Part shown: one piece after another, positions 1 through 6,187 of the stretch
Layout: each line of letters begins with the position of its first letter
Numbering within the stretch: position 1 is the stretch's first letter
NCBI GenBank assembly: GCA_947625955.1
Contig: CANQQH010000040.1
Coordinates: 1-8,599, forward strand
DNA from: an uncultured Clostridia bacterium
Lineage (GTDB): Bacteria > Bacillota > Clostridia > Christensenellales > UBA1242
Reading direction: 5' to 3'
DNA: 8,599 nucleotides
The notes under the pieces: model-generated
What the model was told of the DNA's origin: nothing
The model's database searches: none
The model's input: only the letters and a program-made list of their open reading frames with translations
Position numbers and translations under genes: made by a program

Positions 1-510
1 GAAATCATCAAAATTATAAGGGTGAACTGCGAGGGGACGATTGATGTGACGCAGAAAGTTTTGAAAGCTCGCAACAAAGAAAAGCCCCTTCATATTCTCA
101 CAGTAGCCAGCCTTGCGGGGTATTATCCGATGCCCTATATGGGCATATATTCTGCAACCAAAGCCATGCTTAAAAATTTCATGATTTCCCTTGGCTATGA
201 AATGAAGGGAAAAAATGTTTATTTCACCACGATCTGTCCGTCTGGCATTCCAACGACCGACGCCATGAAAGAAGCCATAAAAGCCCAGGGGCTTGGCGGC
301 AAGCTTACAATGAACTATCCTGAGGAAATCGCAAAAATTGGGCTCAAAGCTGCAAAAAAGCATAAAGTTGTTGTGATTCCAAAGTTTATTAACAAGTCAA
401 TCAGGTTCATCAGTCGTTTCGTTTCAGACAAGACTTTGGCAAAAGTGGTGGGCAAAAGGTGGAGGAAATCTCAACAAAAAAGAAACTTCAAAAGTGAGGA
501 TAATAAATAA
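1..510 (+). CDS. Short-chain dehydrogenase/reductase (SDR), 5'-truncated by the window edge
   Basis: This is the C-terminal part (169 visible codons) of an SDR family NAD(P)-dependent oxidoreductase. The reading frame is open from base 1, so the GTG at 22 is internal and the real start lies to the left; the Rossmann glycine motif is not visible. Numbering from the first visible codon, the active-site residues of classical SDRs are present: Asn9 in VNCEG, Ser37 in VASLAG, and Tyr50/Lys54 in YSATK. The Ser-to-Tyr spacing of 13 and Tyr-to-Lys spacing of 4 are canonical. The PCSG-like turn after the active site reads ICPSGIPT. The C terminus is very basic (KRWRKSQQKRNFK). The substrate cannot be told; the C-terminal part (EEIAKIGLKAAKKHK onward) resembles general, poorly characterised SDRs rather than a named biosynthetic enzyme. 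The stop codon shares one base with the metG ATG, so the two are probably co-transcribed and translationally coupled. Confidence 0.9.
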   Translation, partial: EIIKIIRVNCEGTIDVTQKVLKARNKEKPLHILTVASLAGYYPMPYMGIYSATKAMLKNFMISLGYEMKGKNVYFTTICPSGIPTTDAMKEAIKAQGLGGKLTMNYPEEIAKIGLKAAKKHKVVVIPKFINKSIRFISRFVSDKTLAKVVGKRWRKSQQKRNFKSEDNK

Positions 511-2114
511 TGGAAAAGAAAAAAAGAAATGTTGTTGTGTGCGTTTCTTGGCCATATGCGAACAACAACTTGCACCTTGGCTACATTGCAAGCTCGCTTT
601 CAGGTGATATCCTTGTTCGCTACCACAGGGCAATCGGCGACGATGCAATCATGGTTTCGGGAACAGACAGCCATGGAACAAAGCCAAGTATTCGTGCAAA
701 GCAAGAGGGCTGCACGCCAAAAGATATTGTTGATAGATACCACAAAAACTTCGTTGAGGCGCTTGATAAATTTAGTTTTTCTTTCGACTGCTTCAACATC
801 ACCTATGACGATTTTCACAAGCAAAATTGCATGGAGATTTTCAAAAAAATCTACGATAACGGCTATCTCTATGAAAAAGTTGTGAAAAGGCCATACTGCA
901 ACACCTGCAAAAAGTTCGTGAGCGACACCGAGATTGAAATCACTTGTCCAGTTTGCGGAAAACGCACAAAAGCTGACAACTGCGATTGCGGTCATGTTCC
1001 AACCGAGGCTGACCTTGAGAACGCAACTTGCCTTGTTTGCTCGAACAAAACCGAGCAAAAAGAAGACAAAGTTTTGGTTTTCAAGCTCACAGCATTCAAG
1101 GATCTTTTGGAAAACCTCGTCGAAAAGAACAAAAACATCTGGCGTGTTAACGCAATCAACGAAACAAAGAAATATCTTGCTGACCTTCGCGACCGCGACT
1201 TCTCTCGTGACCTTGACTGGGGCGTTAAGATTCCAGTTGAAGGCTTTGAGAACAAGGTTGTTTGGGTTTGGTGGGAAGCGCTCCTTGGCTATATCACCGA
1301 CACGATGAAGCTCGGCGAGGAAAGAGGCTTCGATTGGAGAAGGTTCTGGAAAAGAGATGTTGAACCAGACACAGAGAAAAAGGTTTATATGTGTCATGCG
1401 AAAGACAACATCGTTTTCCACTCAATGTTCTTTCCAGCAATGCTTGAAGCAACAAAGGACAATTTCGAAACAAACAACACGATGGTGTCTGCTGAATATT
1501 TGCTTTTTGATGGCCAAAAGATTTCAAAGAGCAAGGGAACAAGTTTTGAGGCTCTCGACTGGGCGAACACCTACGACACCGACAGTCTGAGATACTATTT
1601 TGCAGCCAACGGACCTGAGAAAAAAGATGCCAACATCACCATTGATTTGTTCAAGGCAACGCATAATGGCGAGGTTGTTAACAAGATTGGAAACCTCATC
1701 AACCGAACGCTCAAATTCAAAGGGCTTGAAACTTTGAAAGCCGGCGAAGTTAATCCGCAAATCAAAGAAATGGTGAATGTTACATATAAAGAAACGGCGA
1801 ACCAAATTGAAAAACTGGAATTCAAGAAGGCGCTTGAAGCCGTTATGGACCTTGTGACTTTCACAAACAAGTTCTATGACGACGAGAAGCCTTGGGTTCA
1901 AGCAAAGGAAGACGAAAAGGCATTTTGCAATACTATTTATAGCTGCGCCTATGTTATTGCAAACCTTTCGAACCTCTTTGAACCATTTATGCCAAAGACC
2001 GCAAGCAAGATTCGCGAGTTTTTGAATCTTGACAAGAAGTCGTCGTGGAAGGAAATATTCCCAGCAGCGAACACTTCGCTTGAAAGGGTTCAACCACTTT
2101 TTGCAAGAATTTAG
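510..2114 (+). CDS. metG: Methionyl-tRNA synthetase (methionine--tRNA ligase), short form without C-terminal tRNA-binding domain
   Basis: A class I aminoacyl-tRNA synthetase that charges tRNA-Met using ATP in the cytoplasm. Visible in the 534 residues: the N-terminal ATP motif as HLGY (22-25) within PYANNNLHLGY, then SGTDSHGT, a connective domain with Cys pairs at 130/133, 146/149, 158/160 and 174/177 that should bind one or two zinc ions, the RDRDFSRDLDWGVKIP region, VWVWWEALLGY, KDNIVFHSMFFPAML, and the KMSKS loop as KISKS (337-341). The anticodon-binding helical domain follows (from GNLINRTL onward) and the protein ends there, so the EMAP/Trbp111-like dimerisation domain found on many longer MetRS is absent. 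The Glu in WWEALLGY, where E. coli has Asp, I recall as typical of a MetRS subfamily found in clostridia and bacilli. The start is supported by GAGGA at 496-500, 9 nt upstream, and by the 1-nt overlap with the SDR gene. It could be a second MetRS in the genome rather than the only one. Confidence 0.95.
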   Translation: MEKKKRNVVVCVSWPYANNNLHLGYIASSLSGDILVRYHRAIGDDAIMVSGTDSHGTKPSIRAKQEGCTPKDIVDRYHKNFVEALDKFSFSFDCFNITYDDFHKQNCMEIFKKIYDNGYLYEKVVKRPYCNTCKKFVSDTEIEITCPVCGKRTKADNCDCGHVPTEADLENATCLVCSNKTEQKEDKVLVFKLTAFKDLLENLVEKNKNIWRVNAINETKKYLADLRDRDFSRDLDWGVKIPVEGFENKVVWVWWEALLGYITDTMKLGEERGFDWRRFWKRDVEPDTEKKVYMCHAKDNIVFHSMFFPAMLEATKDNFETNNTMVSAEYLLFDGQKISKSKGTSFEALDWANTYDTDSLRYYFAANGPEKKDANITIDLFKATHNGEVVNKIGNLINRTLKFKGLETLKAGEVNPQIKEMVNVTYKETANQIEKLEFKKALEAVMDLVTFTNKFYDDEKPWVQAKEDEKAFCNTIYSCAYVIANLSNLFEPFMPKTASKIREFLNLDKKSSWKEIFPAANTSLERVQPLFARI

Positions 2115-2134
2115 AAAAAATTTATTTTTTGAAT

Positions 2135-2163
2135 TTGACAAAAATTAGTTATTATTATATAAT
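2135..2163 (+). promoter_or_regulatory. Consensus sigma-70 promoter for the MarR-type gene, predicting a leaderless transcript
   Basis: TTGACA (2135-2140) and TATAAT (2158-2163) are both perfect consensus hexamers, separated by exactly 17 bp. Transcription should begin about 7 bases after the -10 box, near A2170 or A2172, while the regulator's ATG is at 2172. The mRNA would therefore have a leader of 0-2 nt and no room for a Shine-Dalgarno site. No alternative start with a ribosome binding site is found before residue 39. Confidence 0.85.
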
Positions 2164-2164
2164 A
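2153..2164. promoter_or_regulatory. 12-bp AT palindrome over the -10 box, possible operator
   Basis: TATTATATAATA is a perfect inverted repeat that covers the -10 hexamer of the promoter of the MarR-type gene. MarR family proteins commonly repress their own gene by binding palindromes over the promoter, so this is a plausible autoregulatory site. It is short and made only of A and T in an AT-rich spacer, so chance is a real alternative. Confidence 0.25.
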
Positions 2165-2171
2165 TTTTTAT

Positions 2172-2576
2172 ATGGAAAAGAATAACTACTTTGAGAATAG
2201 TTTTGCAAAGAGCATTGTTGAACTTAAACTTGCGTCTGACAGAATTGCCGAATGCGGAGTTGGTGGATTCACGGTTAAGTATCAAATGCTGTTTTTGATT
2301 GCAAACTCTGGGCAAACAACACCAAGCGAACTCATCTATGAGCTGAACATGGCAAAGAGCAATCTCGCTCTGCTTGCAAAAAAGATGATTGGTGAGGGGC
2401 TCATTGAGCAAACAAAAGAAAAGGGCAACAAAAAGCAAATCTACTACACGATAACCGAAAAGGGCATGGACGAATTGAGCGCGAGAATGAAAGCTATTGA
2501 CAATTCGTTCTCAGCCGATAAAGAGATGCTCAAAAAGTTGGCAGCAACTGTTGACACACTCAAAAAGTTGAAATAA
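2172..2576 (+). CDS. MarR-like winged-helix transcriptional regulator
   Basis: A 134-residue single-domain DNA-binding protein. Layout: an N-terminal helix (about 5-27) that would help form the dimer, a winged helix-turn-helix (about 35-98) with TTPSELIYELNMAKSNLALLAKKMIGEGLI as helices 2-4 (described here by its ends, T49 to I79), a wing built around KGNKKQIYYTITEKG (84-98), and a C-terminal amphipathic dimerisation helix. Length and layout match MarR family regulators, which usually bind palindromic operators as dimers and often respond to small ligands. The usual Asp-Arg pair of the MarR wing is not seen; the wing is lysine-rich (KGNKKQ). There is no Shine-Dalgarno sequence because a perfect promoter ends 8 bases before the ATG, so translation is probably leaderless. 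Its targets are unknown: it stands alone, with its own promoter after metG and a double terminator behind it, so autoregulation is the only target suggested by position. A PadR- or ArsR-like assignment is less likely. Confidence 0.82.
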   Translation: MEKNNYFENSFAKSIVELKLASDRIAECGVGGFTVKYQMLFLIANSGQTTPSELIYELNMAKSNLALLAKKMIGEGLIEQTKEKGNKKQIYYTITEKGMDELSARMKAIDNSFSADKEMLKKLAATVDTLKKLK

Positions 2577-2602
2577 AAAAGCAGCGCGAAAGCGCTGCTT
2601 TT
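2577..2602. terminator. Bidirectional intrinsic terminator 1 (GAAA tetraloop)
   Basis: An 11-bp perfect stem, AAAAGCAGCGC pairing with GCGCTGCTTTT, closed by a GAAA (GNRA-type) loop at 2588-2591. The run of T after the GC-rich core on the plus strand makes it the terminator of the MarR-type gene, whose stop codon ends one base before. The run of A on the left gives a U tract on the minus strand as well, so it can also stop transcription from the convergent zinc-ribbon gene. Confidence 0.9.
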
Positions 2603-2608
2603 CAAATG

Positions 2609-2638
2609 AAAAATCATCGCATGAAAGCGATGATTTTT
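2609..2638. terminator. Bidirectional intrinsic terminator 2
   Basis: A 12-bp perfect stem, AAAAATCATCGC (2609-2620) pairing with GCGATGATTTTT (2627-2638), with loop ATGAAA. A and T runs on both sides make it usable on either strand. It lies 3 bases beyond the stop codon of the minus-strand zinc-ribbon gene and is therefore that gene's primary terminator, while also backing up the first hairpin for plus-strand transcripts. Confidence 0.9.
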
Positions 2639-2641
2639 TGT

Positions 2642-3601
2642 TTATTCACTTTGGCGCGAGCCACAGCCCGGGCAGAATGTTGCGTCTTCTGGAATCTCGC
2701 CGCCGCAATATGCGCAAACGCGATTTTTCTTTTTGATTTCTGCCTTCGTCAGCTCTGTTTCAGCATTGAGTTTTTCAATCTCCGCTTGGTGCTTTTCTTC
2801 TTCAAATTCTTGCTTGGTCTTGGACTTTTTGATAGCGAAGATAGTGACTCCAACGGCGGCAAGCACAATTGCACCCAGAATGATTCCAAGGACCACGCAG
2901 TTGCCTTTCGATGAGGAGTATTCCTCTTTGTATTTGCTATACTCCATGCAGCTTTCAAGCTTGTAGTTAGCGTTGATTGAGTCAACGAAGACGCCATTTT
3001 CAAACTGGTAGGCGATTGTGAGCTTGCTGATAGTTTGGATTGGGTCAGGGTAGCTGGCGTAGGTGAAGTCAGTCACGTAGTTGCCATTGCTGTCGGTGAA
3101 CGCGTAGTAGATTTGATAGTAGTCAACGCCGCCATAGTTGAAGCAATAGTTCGCGGCGAGGTGGGTTGTTCCAACTGAATAGGAATAGCCATCGAAGAAA
3201 GTGCTTTCGTCGTCTTCAATGAGGTAGCCGCTGTCCGACTTGAAATGAATATTGTCGATAGTGAAGAGGTAGTAGCCGTCGTCTTGCTCGGCGTTTGCGC
3301 GGGTTATGAGCTTTTCAAAGCCGATTGAATCCTCTTCCATGATGCGAATTTGCTTCTGGCTGTCACTAAGTGAGGTCGAGCTCGTGATGACTAACGACAC
3401 AAGCACGAATATGCCAACGAACGCGAAAATAAAGAATGAAAACATCCAGTTGCTGATGATGAGAACTCGGTTGAAAAATGGAACGTATCTTGGCGCGCGT
3501 GGGTAGGATGAACCGCCTGAGCTCGTGCTGAAATGGAATCCTGAACCGCCTGAACTTCCTGAGTGGCCGCCAGAACCGCCTCCACGACTTGGACCATGCA
3601 T
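2642..3601 (-). CDS. Two-pass membrane protein with Gly/Ser-rich N terminus and C-terminal zinc ribbon, function unknown
   Basis: I do not recognise a named family for this 319-residue protein. In order: a Gly/Ser/His-rich, low-complexity N terminus (about 1-35) carrying two SSGGS units; a hydrophobic helix at about 46-72; a polar region rich in Asp, Tyr and Ser (about 73-234) without an obvious motif; a second hydrophobic helix at about 235-257 followed by KKSKTK; a highly charged Glu/Lys helix (about 264-293), probably coiled coil; and a zinc ribbon with C296-x2-C299 and C310-x2-C313. Basic residues before the first and after the second helix predict both ends in the cytoplasm and the middle domain outside. 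The zinc ribbon is of the small kind often fused to membrane proteins in Bacillota. The start ATG has GGAGG (3611-3615) 9 nt upstream. It lies 61 nt after dapB on the same strand but has its own promoter. A role in sensing or in assembling membrane complexes is possible; nothing in the sequence decides. Confidence 0.85.
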   Translation of the reverse strand: MHGPSRGGGSGGHSGSSGGSGFHFSTSSGGSSYPRAPRYVPFFNRVLIISNWMFSFFIFAFVGIFVLVSLVITSSTSLSDSQKQIRIMEEDSIGFEKLITRANAEQDDGYYLFTIDNIHFKSDSGYLIEDDESTFFDGYSYSVGTTHLAANYCFNYGGVDYYQIYYAFTDSNGNYVTDFTYASYPDPIQTISKLTIAYQFENGVFVDSINANYKLESCMEYSKYKEEYSSSKGNCVVLGIILGAIVLAAVGVTIFAIKKSKTKQEFEEEKHQAEIEKLNAETELTKAEIKKKNRVCAYCGGEIPEDATFCPGCGSRQSE

Positions 3602-3628
3602 AATTTTTTTCCTCCAAATAACACTCTT

Positions 3629-3657
3629 ATTATAATATTATTTGTCGATTTTGACAA
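3629..3657 (-). promoter_or_regulatory. Sigma-70 promoter of the zinc-ribbon membrane protein gene
   Basis: Read on the minus strand, TTGTCA (3652-3657) and TATAAT (3629-3634) are spaced by 17 bp: five of six -35 matches and a perfect -10. The expected transcription start near 3622 gives a leader of about 20 nt that contains GGAGG at 3611-3615. The -35 box sits within 6 bases of the dapB stop codon. An interrupted inverted repeat, TTGTC/GACAA (3642-3646 and 3653-3657), overlaps the -35 box and spacer and might be an operator, but its arms are only 5 bp. Confidence 0.75.
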
Positions 3658-3662
3658 CTATA

Positions 3663-4307
3663 TTAGAGGTCTTGCATGGTGAAAAGTCCGCTTCTCTTTG
3701 TGATTATAAACTCGCAGGCTTTCAAAGCTCCGTCGCAGAAAGCTTCGCGGCTTTGGACTTCGTGGGTGATTTCAAGCCTTTCGTTTTTCGAATATATCGC
3801 AATTTTATGCCGTCCAACCACTTCTTGCAAACGCAGGCACTGAACTATTGGCTCAATGCCGCGCTGTTTGAGGACTGAAATCATGTCTTTCATTGAGCCG
3901 CTGGGCGAGTCTTTCTTGTTCTTGTGATGAATCTCGCTAAGCACGAAATCGCAGCCTGAAAGAGTGCAAAGCTCGGGCAATATTTTCATGAGCCGCGCGA
4001 AAAGTTCGCTGAAATTCGACGCCATGAAGACAGGCAAAAATTTTGAATGCTCTTTGATAAGGTCAAGATTTTCTGGTGAGTGGTTGGTTGTTGCAATAAC
4101 TATCGGCGCGCACTTTTGCTTTGCAAGCGCGAGATTGCTTTCAAGACAAGCGCTGGACGAAAAGTCAACAATAACATCGGGTGAAAAGGCGCAGGCGAGG
4201 AATCTACTCTCCTTGTCGATACCCAAACACTCATGATTTTGCTTTTGAAGGAGCGAGAAAAAACATCGCCCCATTCTTCCGTTTGAACCAATCAGCAAAA
4301 CTTTCAT
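3663..4307 (-). CDS. dapB: 4-hydroxy-tetrahydrodipicolinate reductase (DapB), short form
   Basis: Second committed enzyme of the diaminopimelate/lysine pathway: reduces the dipicolinate precursor made by DapA to tetrahydrodipicolinate with NAD(P)H. The 214 residues show the nucleotide-binding loop GSNGRMG (7-13), the ATTN stretch (72-75) in the place of the common GTTG, ASNFS (96-100), the catalytic and substrate segment HHKNKKDSPSG (127-137) with the expected His127, His128 and Lys131, and the C-terminal EITHEVQSREAFCDGAL (179-195). It is shorter than the E. coli enzyme of about 270 residues, but compact DapB proteins of this size are known, for example in Thermotoga, and no motif is missing. 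The ATG overlaps the dapA stop by 4 nt (ATGA), with GGGAG 8 nt upstream, so translation is coupled to dapA. It is the last enzyme gene of the asd-dapA-dapB operon; no terminator is visible behind it, so read-through into the zinc-ribbon gene is likely. Confidence 0.93.
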   Translation of the reverse strand: MKVLLIGSNGRMGRCFFSLLQKQNHECLGIDKESRFLACAFSPDVIVDFSSSACLESNLALAKQKCAPIVIATTNHSPENLDLIKEHSKFLPVFMASNFSELFARLMKILPELCTLSGCDFVLSEIHHKNKKDSPSGSMKDMISVLKQRGIEPIVQCLRLQEVVGRHKIAIYSKNERLEITHEVQSREAFCDGALKACEFIITKRSGLFTMQDL

Positions 4308-5152
4308 TTTTCAAGCTCCCGTTTTAGCTTTTCTTGGTTTTGAGAAGAGAGTGGGGTCAGTGGCGGGCGCAGGTTGTTTTCAATGAGTTTCATTTGCGAA
4401 AGAGCGAACTTGACGGGAATTGGGTTTGGCTCTGAGAACAAAAGCGAGTTCAGGTCATGAAGCTCAAAGCTAATTTTCCTGCTTTGGCTCAGGCGAGTGA
4501 ACATGGCGTTGATTTTCTCTGGAACAATATTACTTGCAACGCTTATAACCCCGCAGGCGCCGAGGCAGAGAAAAAGGTGATAGAGGTTGTCGTTGCCGCA
4601 ATAGATTGGAAAATCATTGAGGGTTTTGAACATTTTTTGAATGTGCGAAATGTTGTCGTTCGCCTCTTTGAGCCCTTCGATGTTTTTTAGTTTCGCAAGG
4701 CGCAGCATTGTTTCGGGTTCAACATTGACTCCCGAGCGCGACGGAACATTATATATAATGATTGGCAGGGGCGACTCTTTGGCGATCTTTTCGTAGTGCA
4801 GAAATATGCCTTCTTGCGTGCACTTCACAAAATATGGAGTTTGCACCAAGCACGCGTCGGCTCCCCATGACTTTGCCGCTTTGATTTGCTCAATAACTTC
4901 GCACGCGTTGTTTGAGCCAACGCCGACAATGAGCTTGTGCGTGGGTGGCAAAAGACTTCTTATTTTCGAAACCAAAGCCTCTTTCTCGCTTGGTGAAAGG
5001 CTGGAACCTTCTCCTGTTGACCCGAGGGCGAGCAAGGTTCTCACTCCCGATGCAAGCTGAAAGTTTACAAGCTTTGCCAATGCTTCAAAATCTATTTTGT
5101 TATCGCTCGTGAATGGCGTTACAAGTGCCGTGCAAGTACCTTCAAAAATCAT
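4304..5152 (-). CDS. dapA: 4-hydroxy-tetrahydrodipicolinate synthase (DapA)
   Basis: Condenses pyruvate with aspartate semialdehyde, the first step dedicated to diaminopimelate and lysine; a cytoplasmic (beta/alpha)8-barrel of the DapA/NanA family. The 282 residues carry the pyruvate-binding loop GSTGEG (44-49), Tyr107, YNVPSRSG (134-141) with the catalytic Tyr134 and substrate-binding Arg139, and the Schiff-base lysine Lys162 in EGLKEAN. Compared with E. coli, the first Thr of GTTGE is Ser45, which keeps the hydroxyl of the proton relay. EPNPIPVK near the C terminus is typical of true DapA. Its substrate is supplied by asd immediately upstream and its product is used by dapB immediately downstream. 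Only 9 nt separate it from asd; its ribosome binding site GGAGG begins within the asd stop (TAGGAGG). No lysine riboswitch or T-box is seen ahead of the operon, so control would be allosteric or by a promoter-binding protein. Confidence 0.96.
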   Translation of the reverse strand: MIFEGTCTALVTPFTSDNKIDFEALAKLVNFQLASGVRTLLALGSTGEGSSLSPSEKEALVSKIRSLLPPTHKLIVGVGSNNACEVIEQIKAAKSWGADACLVQTPYFVKCTQEGIFLHYEKIAKESPLPIIIYNVPSRSGVNVEPETMLRLAKLKNIEGLKEANDNISHIQKMFKTLNDFPIYCGNDNLYHLFLCLGACGVISVASNIVPEKINAMFTRLSQSRKISFELHDLNSLLFSEPNPIPVKFALSQMKLIENNLRPPLTPLSSQNQEKLKRELEK

Positions 5153-5161
5153 AAAAGCCTC

Positions 5162-6142
5162 CTAAAACTCTTTCAATTTCTCTTTGAGCATGAAAATGTC
5201 AACGGCGTTCGATGCGGCGCCACGGCGAAGATTGTCGGCAACAACGAACATGTTGAAGCAATTTTTCTGGCTGGAATCTCGGCGAATGCGCCCAACAAAA
5301 ACATCATCTTTTCCGCTGGCGAAAAGCGGCATTGGATAGATATTTTTTTCAGGCTCATCTTGAATGATGATGCCGCTGGCTTTTGAAAGCTCTGATAAAA
5401 TTTGTGACTTTGACACTTTCTTTTGAAGCTGAACATTAACGCTTTCGCTGTGGCCATTGAGAAGGGGAATGCGCACGGCGGTTGCGGTTATTTTCAGCTT
5501 TGGCAAACATAAAATCTTTCTTGTTTCAAACATGAGTTTGTCTTCTTCCTTGGTGTAGGAATTGTCGAGGAACACGTCAATTTGCGGGATGAGGTTGTTG
5601 AAAATTGGGTGAGCAAACTTATCAGTTTTGTTTTTGAGAAGGTCATTGATTCCCCCAGTTCCTGCGCCCGACACAGCCTGATAGGTTGAAACAACAATTC
5701 GTGAAAGGCCGAACTTTTTTAGCGGTGCAAGAGCGACTGCCAGCTGAATTGTTGAGCAGTTTGGGTTTGCAATAATGAAACTATTGTTGAGCGATTCTTT
5801 GTTCACACTTGGAACAATGAGGGGAACGCTTTTCTTTCTCCTGAACGCATTTGAGTTGTCAATAACAACAATTTTTTCTTTTGCAAAGAGTTGGGCATAT
5901 TTTTTTGACACTTCCGCCTCAACTGCAAAAAACGCATAATCGAGGTGAAAGTCCTTGAAATTTTGCTCATTTAGCTCAAAAACCTCGTGTTCTTCACCAA
6001 AAATTGCGATTTTTTCATTCGTGTTTTCCTTGTTTGCAAACAAAAAATAGTTCGCGCGAATGTTTCTCTCTTCGAGTACTTCAATAATCTTTCTTCCAAC
6101 GAGACCGGTTGCGCCAACAATGGCAATATTCTTTTTTTCCAT
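5162..6142 (-). CDS. asd: Aspartate-semialdehyde dehydrogenase
   Basis: Reduces aspartyl phosphate to aspartate semialdehyde with NADPH, the branch point for lysine/diaminopimelate, threonine and methionine. The 326 residues show the NADP-binding GATGLVG (10-16), SNAFR ending at phosphate-binding Arg101, the active-site cysteine Cys129 in NPNCSTIQ, STYQAVSGAG (152-161) with Gln155, and RIPLLNGHSESV (224-235) with Arg224 and His231. Length and motifs fit the usual bacterial enzyme. It is the first gene of asd-dapA-dapB and is divergent from ku. The start is fixed because the nucleotide-binding strand begins at residue 5. Unlike the other minus-strand genes it has no good Shine-Dalgarno sequence: the bases just before the ATG read CTTAGAGT, so either a weak AGAG site is used or the leader is very short. 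Confidence 0.96.
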   Translation of the reverse strand: MEKKNIAIVGATGLVGRKIIEVLEERNIRANYFLFANKENTNEKIAIFGEEHEVFELNEQNFKDFHLDYAFFAVEAEVSKKYAQLFAKEKIVVIDNSNAFRRKKSVPLIVPSVNKESLNNSFIIANPNCSTIQLAVALAPLKKFGLSRIVVSTYQAVSGAGTGGINDLLKNKTDKFAHPIFNNLIPQIDVFLDNSYTKEEDKLMFETRKILCLPKLKITATAVRIPLLNGHSESVNVQLQKKVSKSQILSELSKASGIIIQDEPEKNIYPMPLFASGKDDVFVGRIRRDSSQKNCFNMFVVADNLRRGAASNAVDIFMLKEKLKEF

Positions 6143-6150
6143 ACTCTAAG

Positions 6151-6179
6151 TCTATGAAAAACTATTAATAATTGTTCAA
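6151..6179 (-). promoter_or_regulatory. Candidate promoter for asd-dapA-dapB (weak)
   Basis: On the minus strand TTGAAC (6174-6179) is followed after 17 bp by CATAGA (6151-6156), a recognisable -35 but a poor -10. Transcription would start near 6144, leaving almost no leader before the ATG at 6142, which would fit the missing ribosome binding site. No better hexamer pair was found in the 201-bp spacer, but the match is weak and the call is tentative. Confidence 0.25.
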
Positions 6180-6187
6180 AAAACAAT
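6171..6187. repeat. 17-bp interrupted inverted repeat upstream of asd
   Basis: ATTGTT (6171-6176) and AACAAT (6182-6187) are perfect inverted arms around a 5-base centre. The repeat covers the candidate -35 box of asd, so it could be a repressor site for the lysine pathway operon. The 6-bp arms in AT-rich DNA may also arise by chance. Confidence 0.3.

Noticed and set aside
22..24. GTG at 22 as the start of the SDR gene
   Set aside because: The frame is open back to base 1, and a start here would remove the whole nucleotide-binding Rossmann half of the enzyme; the GTG encodes the Val before the conserved Asn.
600..1421. Long antisense open frame on the minus strand inside metG
   Set aside because: It mirrors a well-supported metG reading frame, has a Phe/Val/Asn-rich composition expected from reversed Lys/Glu/Asn codons, and shows no domain or ribosome binding site.
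2115..2130. A6/T6 inverted repeat right after metG as a terminator
   Set aside because: Six A:T pairs with a 4-base loop and no GC core would be too unstable; metG transcripts more likely read on to the double terminator.
1524..2141. Second long minus-strand open frame inside metG
   Set aside because: Same reason: low-complexity Phe/Leu-rich translation of the complement of a real gene, no recognisable motif.
2606..2914. Plus-strand open frame beginning inside the second terminator
   Set aside because: It starts in a hairpin and runs antisense through the zinc-ribbon and charged-helix part of the minus-strand gene, which has better start, promoter and domain support.
3500..3600. Short GGCGGTTC-like direct repeats in the N-terminal coding part of the zinc-ribbon gene
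   Set aside because: They are explained by the Gly/Ser-rich protein sequence and are not spaced or conserved like a tandem repeat array or CRISPR.
6120..6147. CATACTC on the plus strand as a sigma-G type -10 box for ku
   Set aside because: The -10 is imperfect, no suitable -35 lies 16-18 bases upstream, and it would sit about 200 bases before ku inside the asd start.
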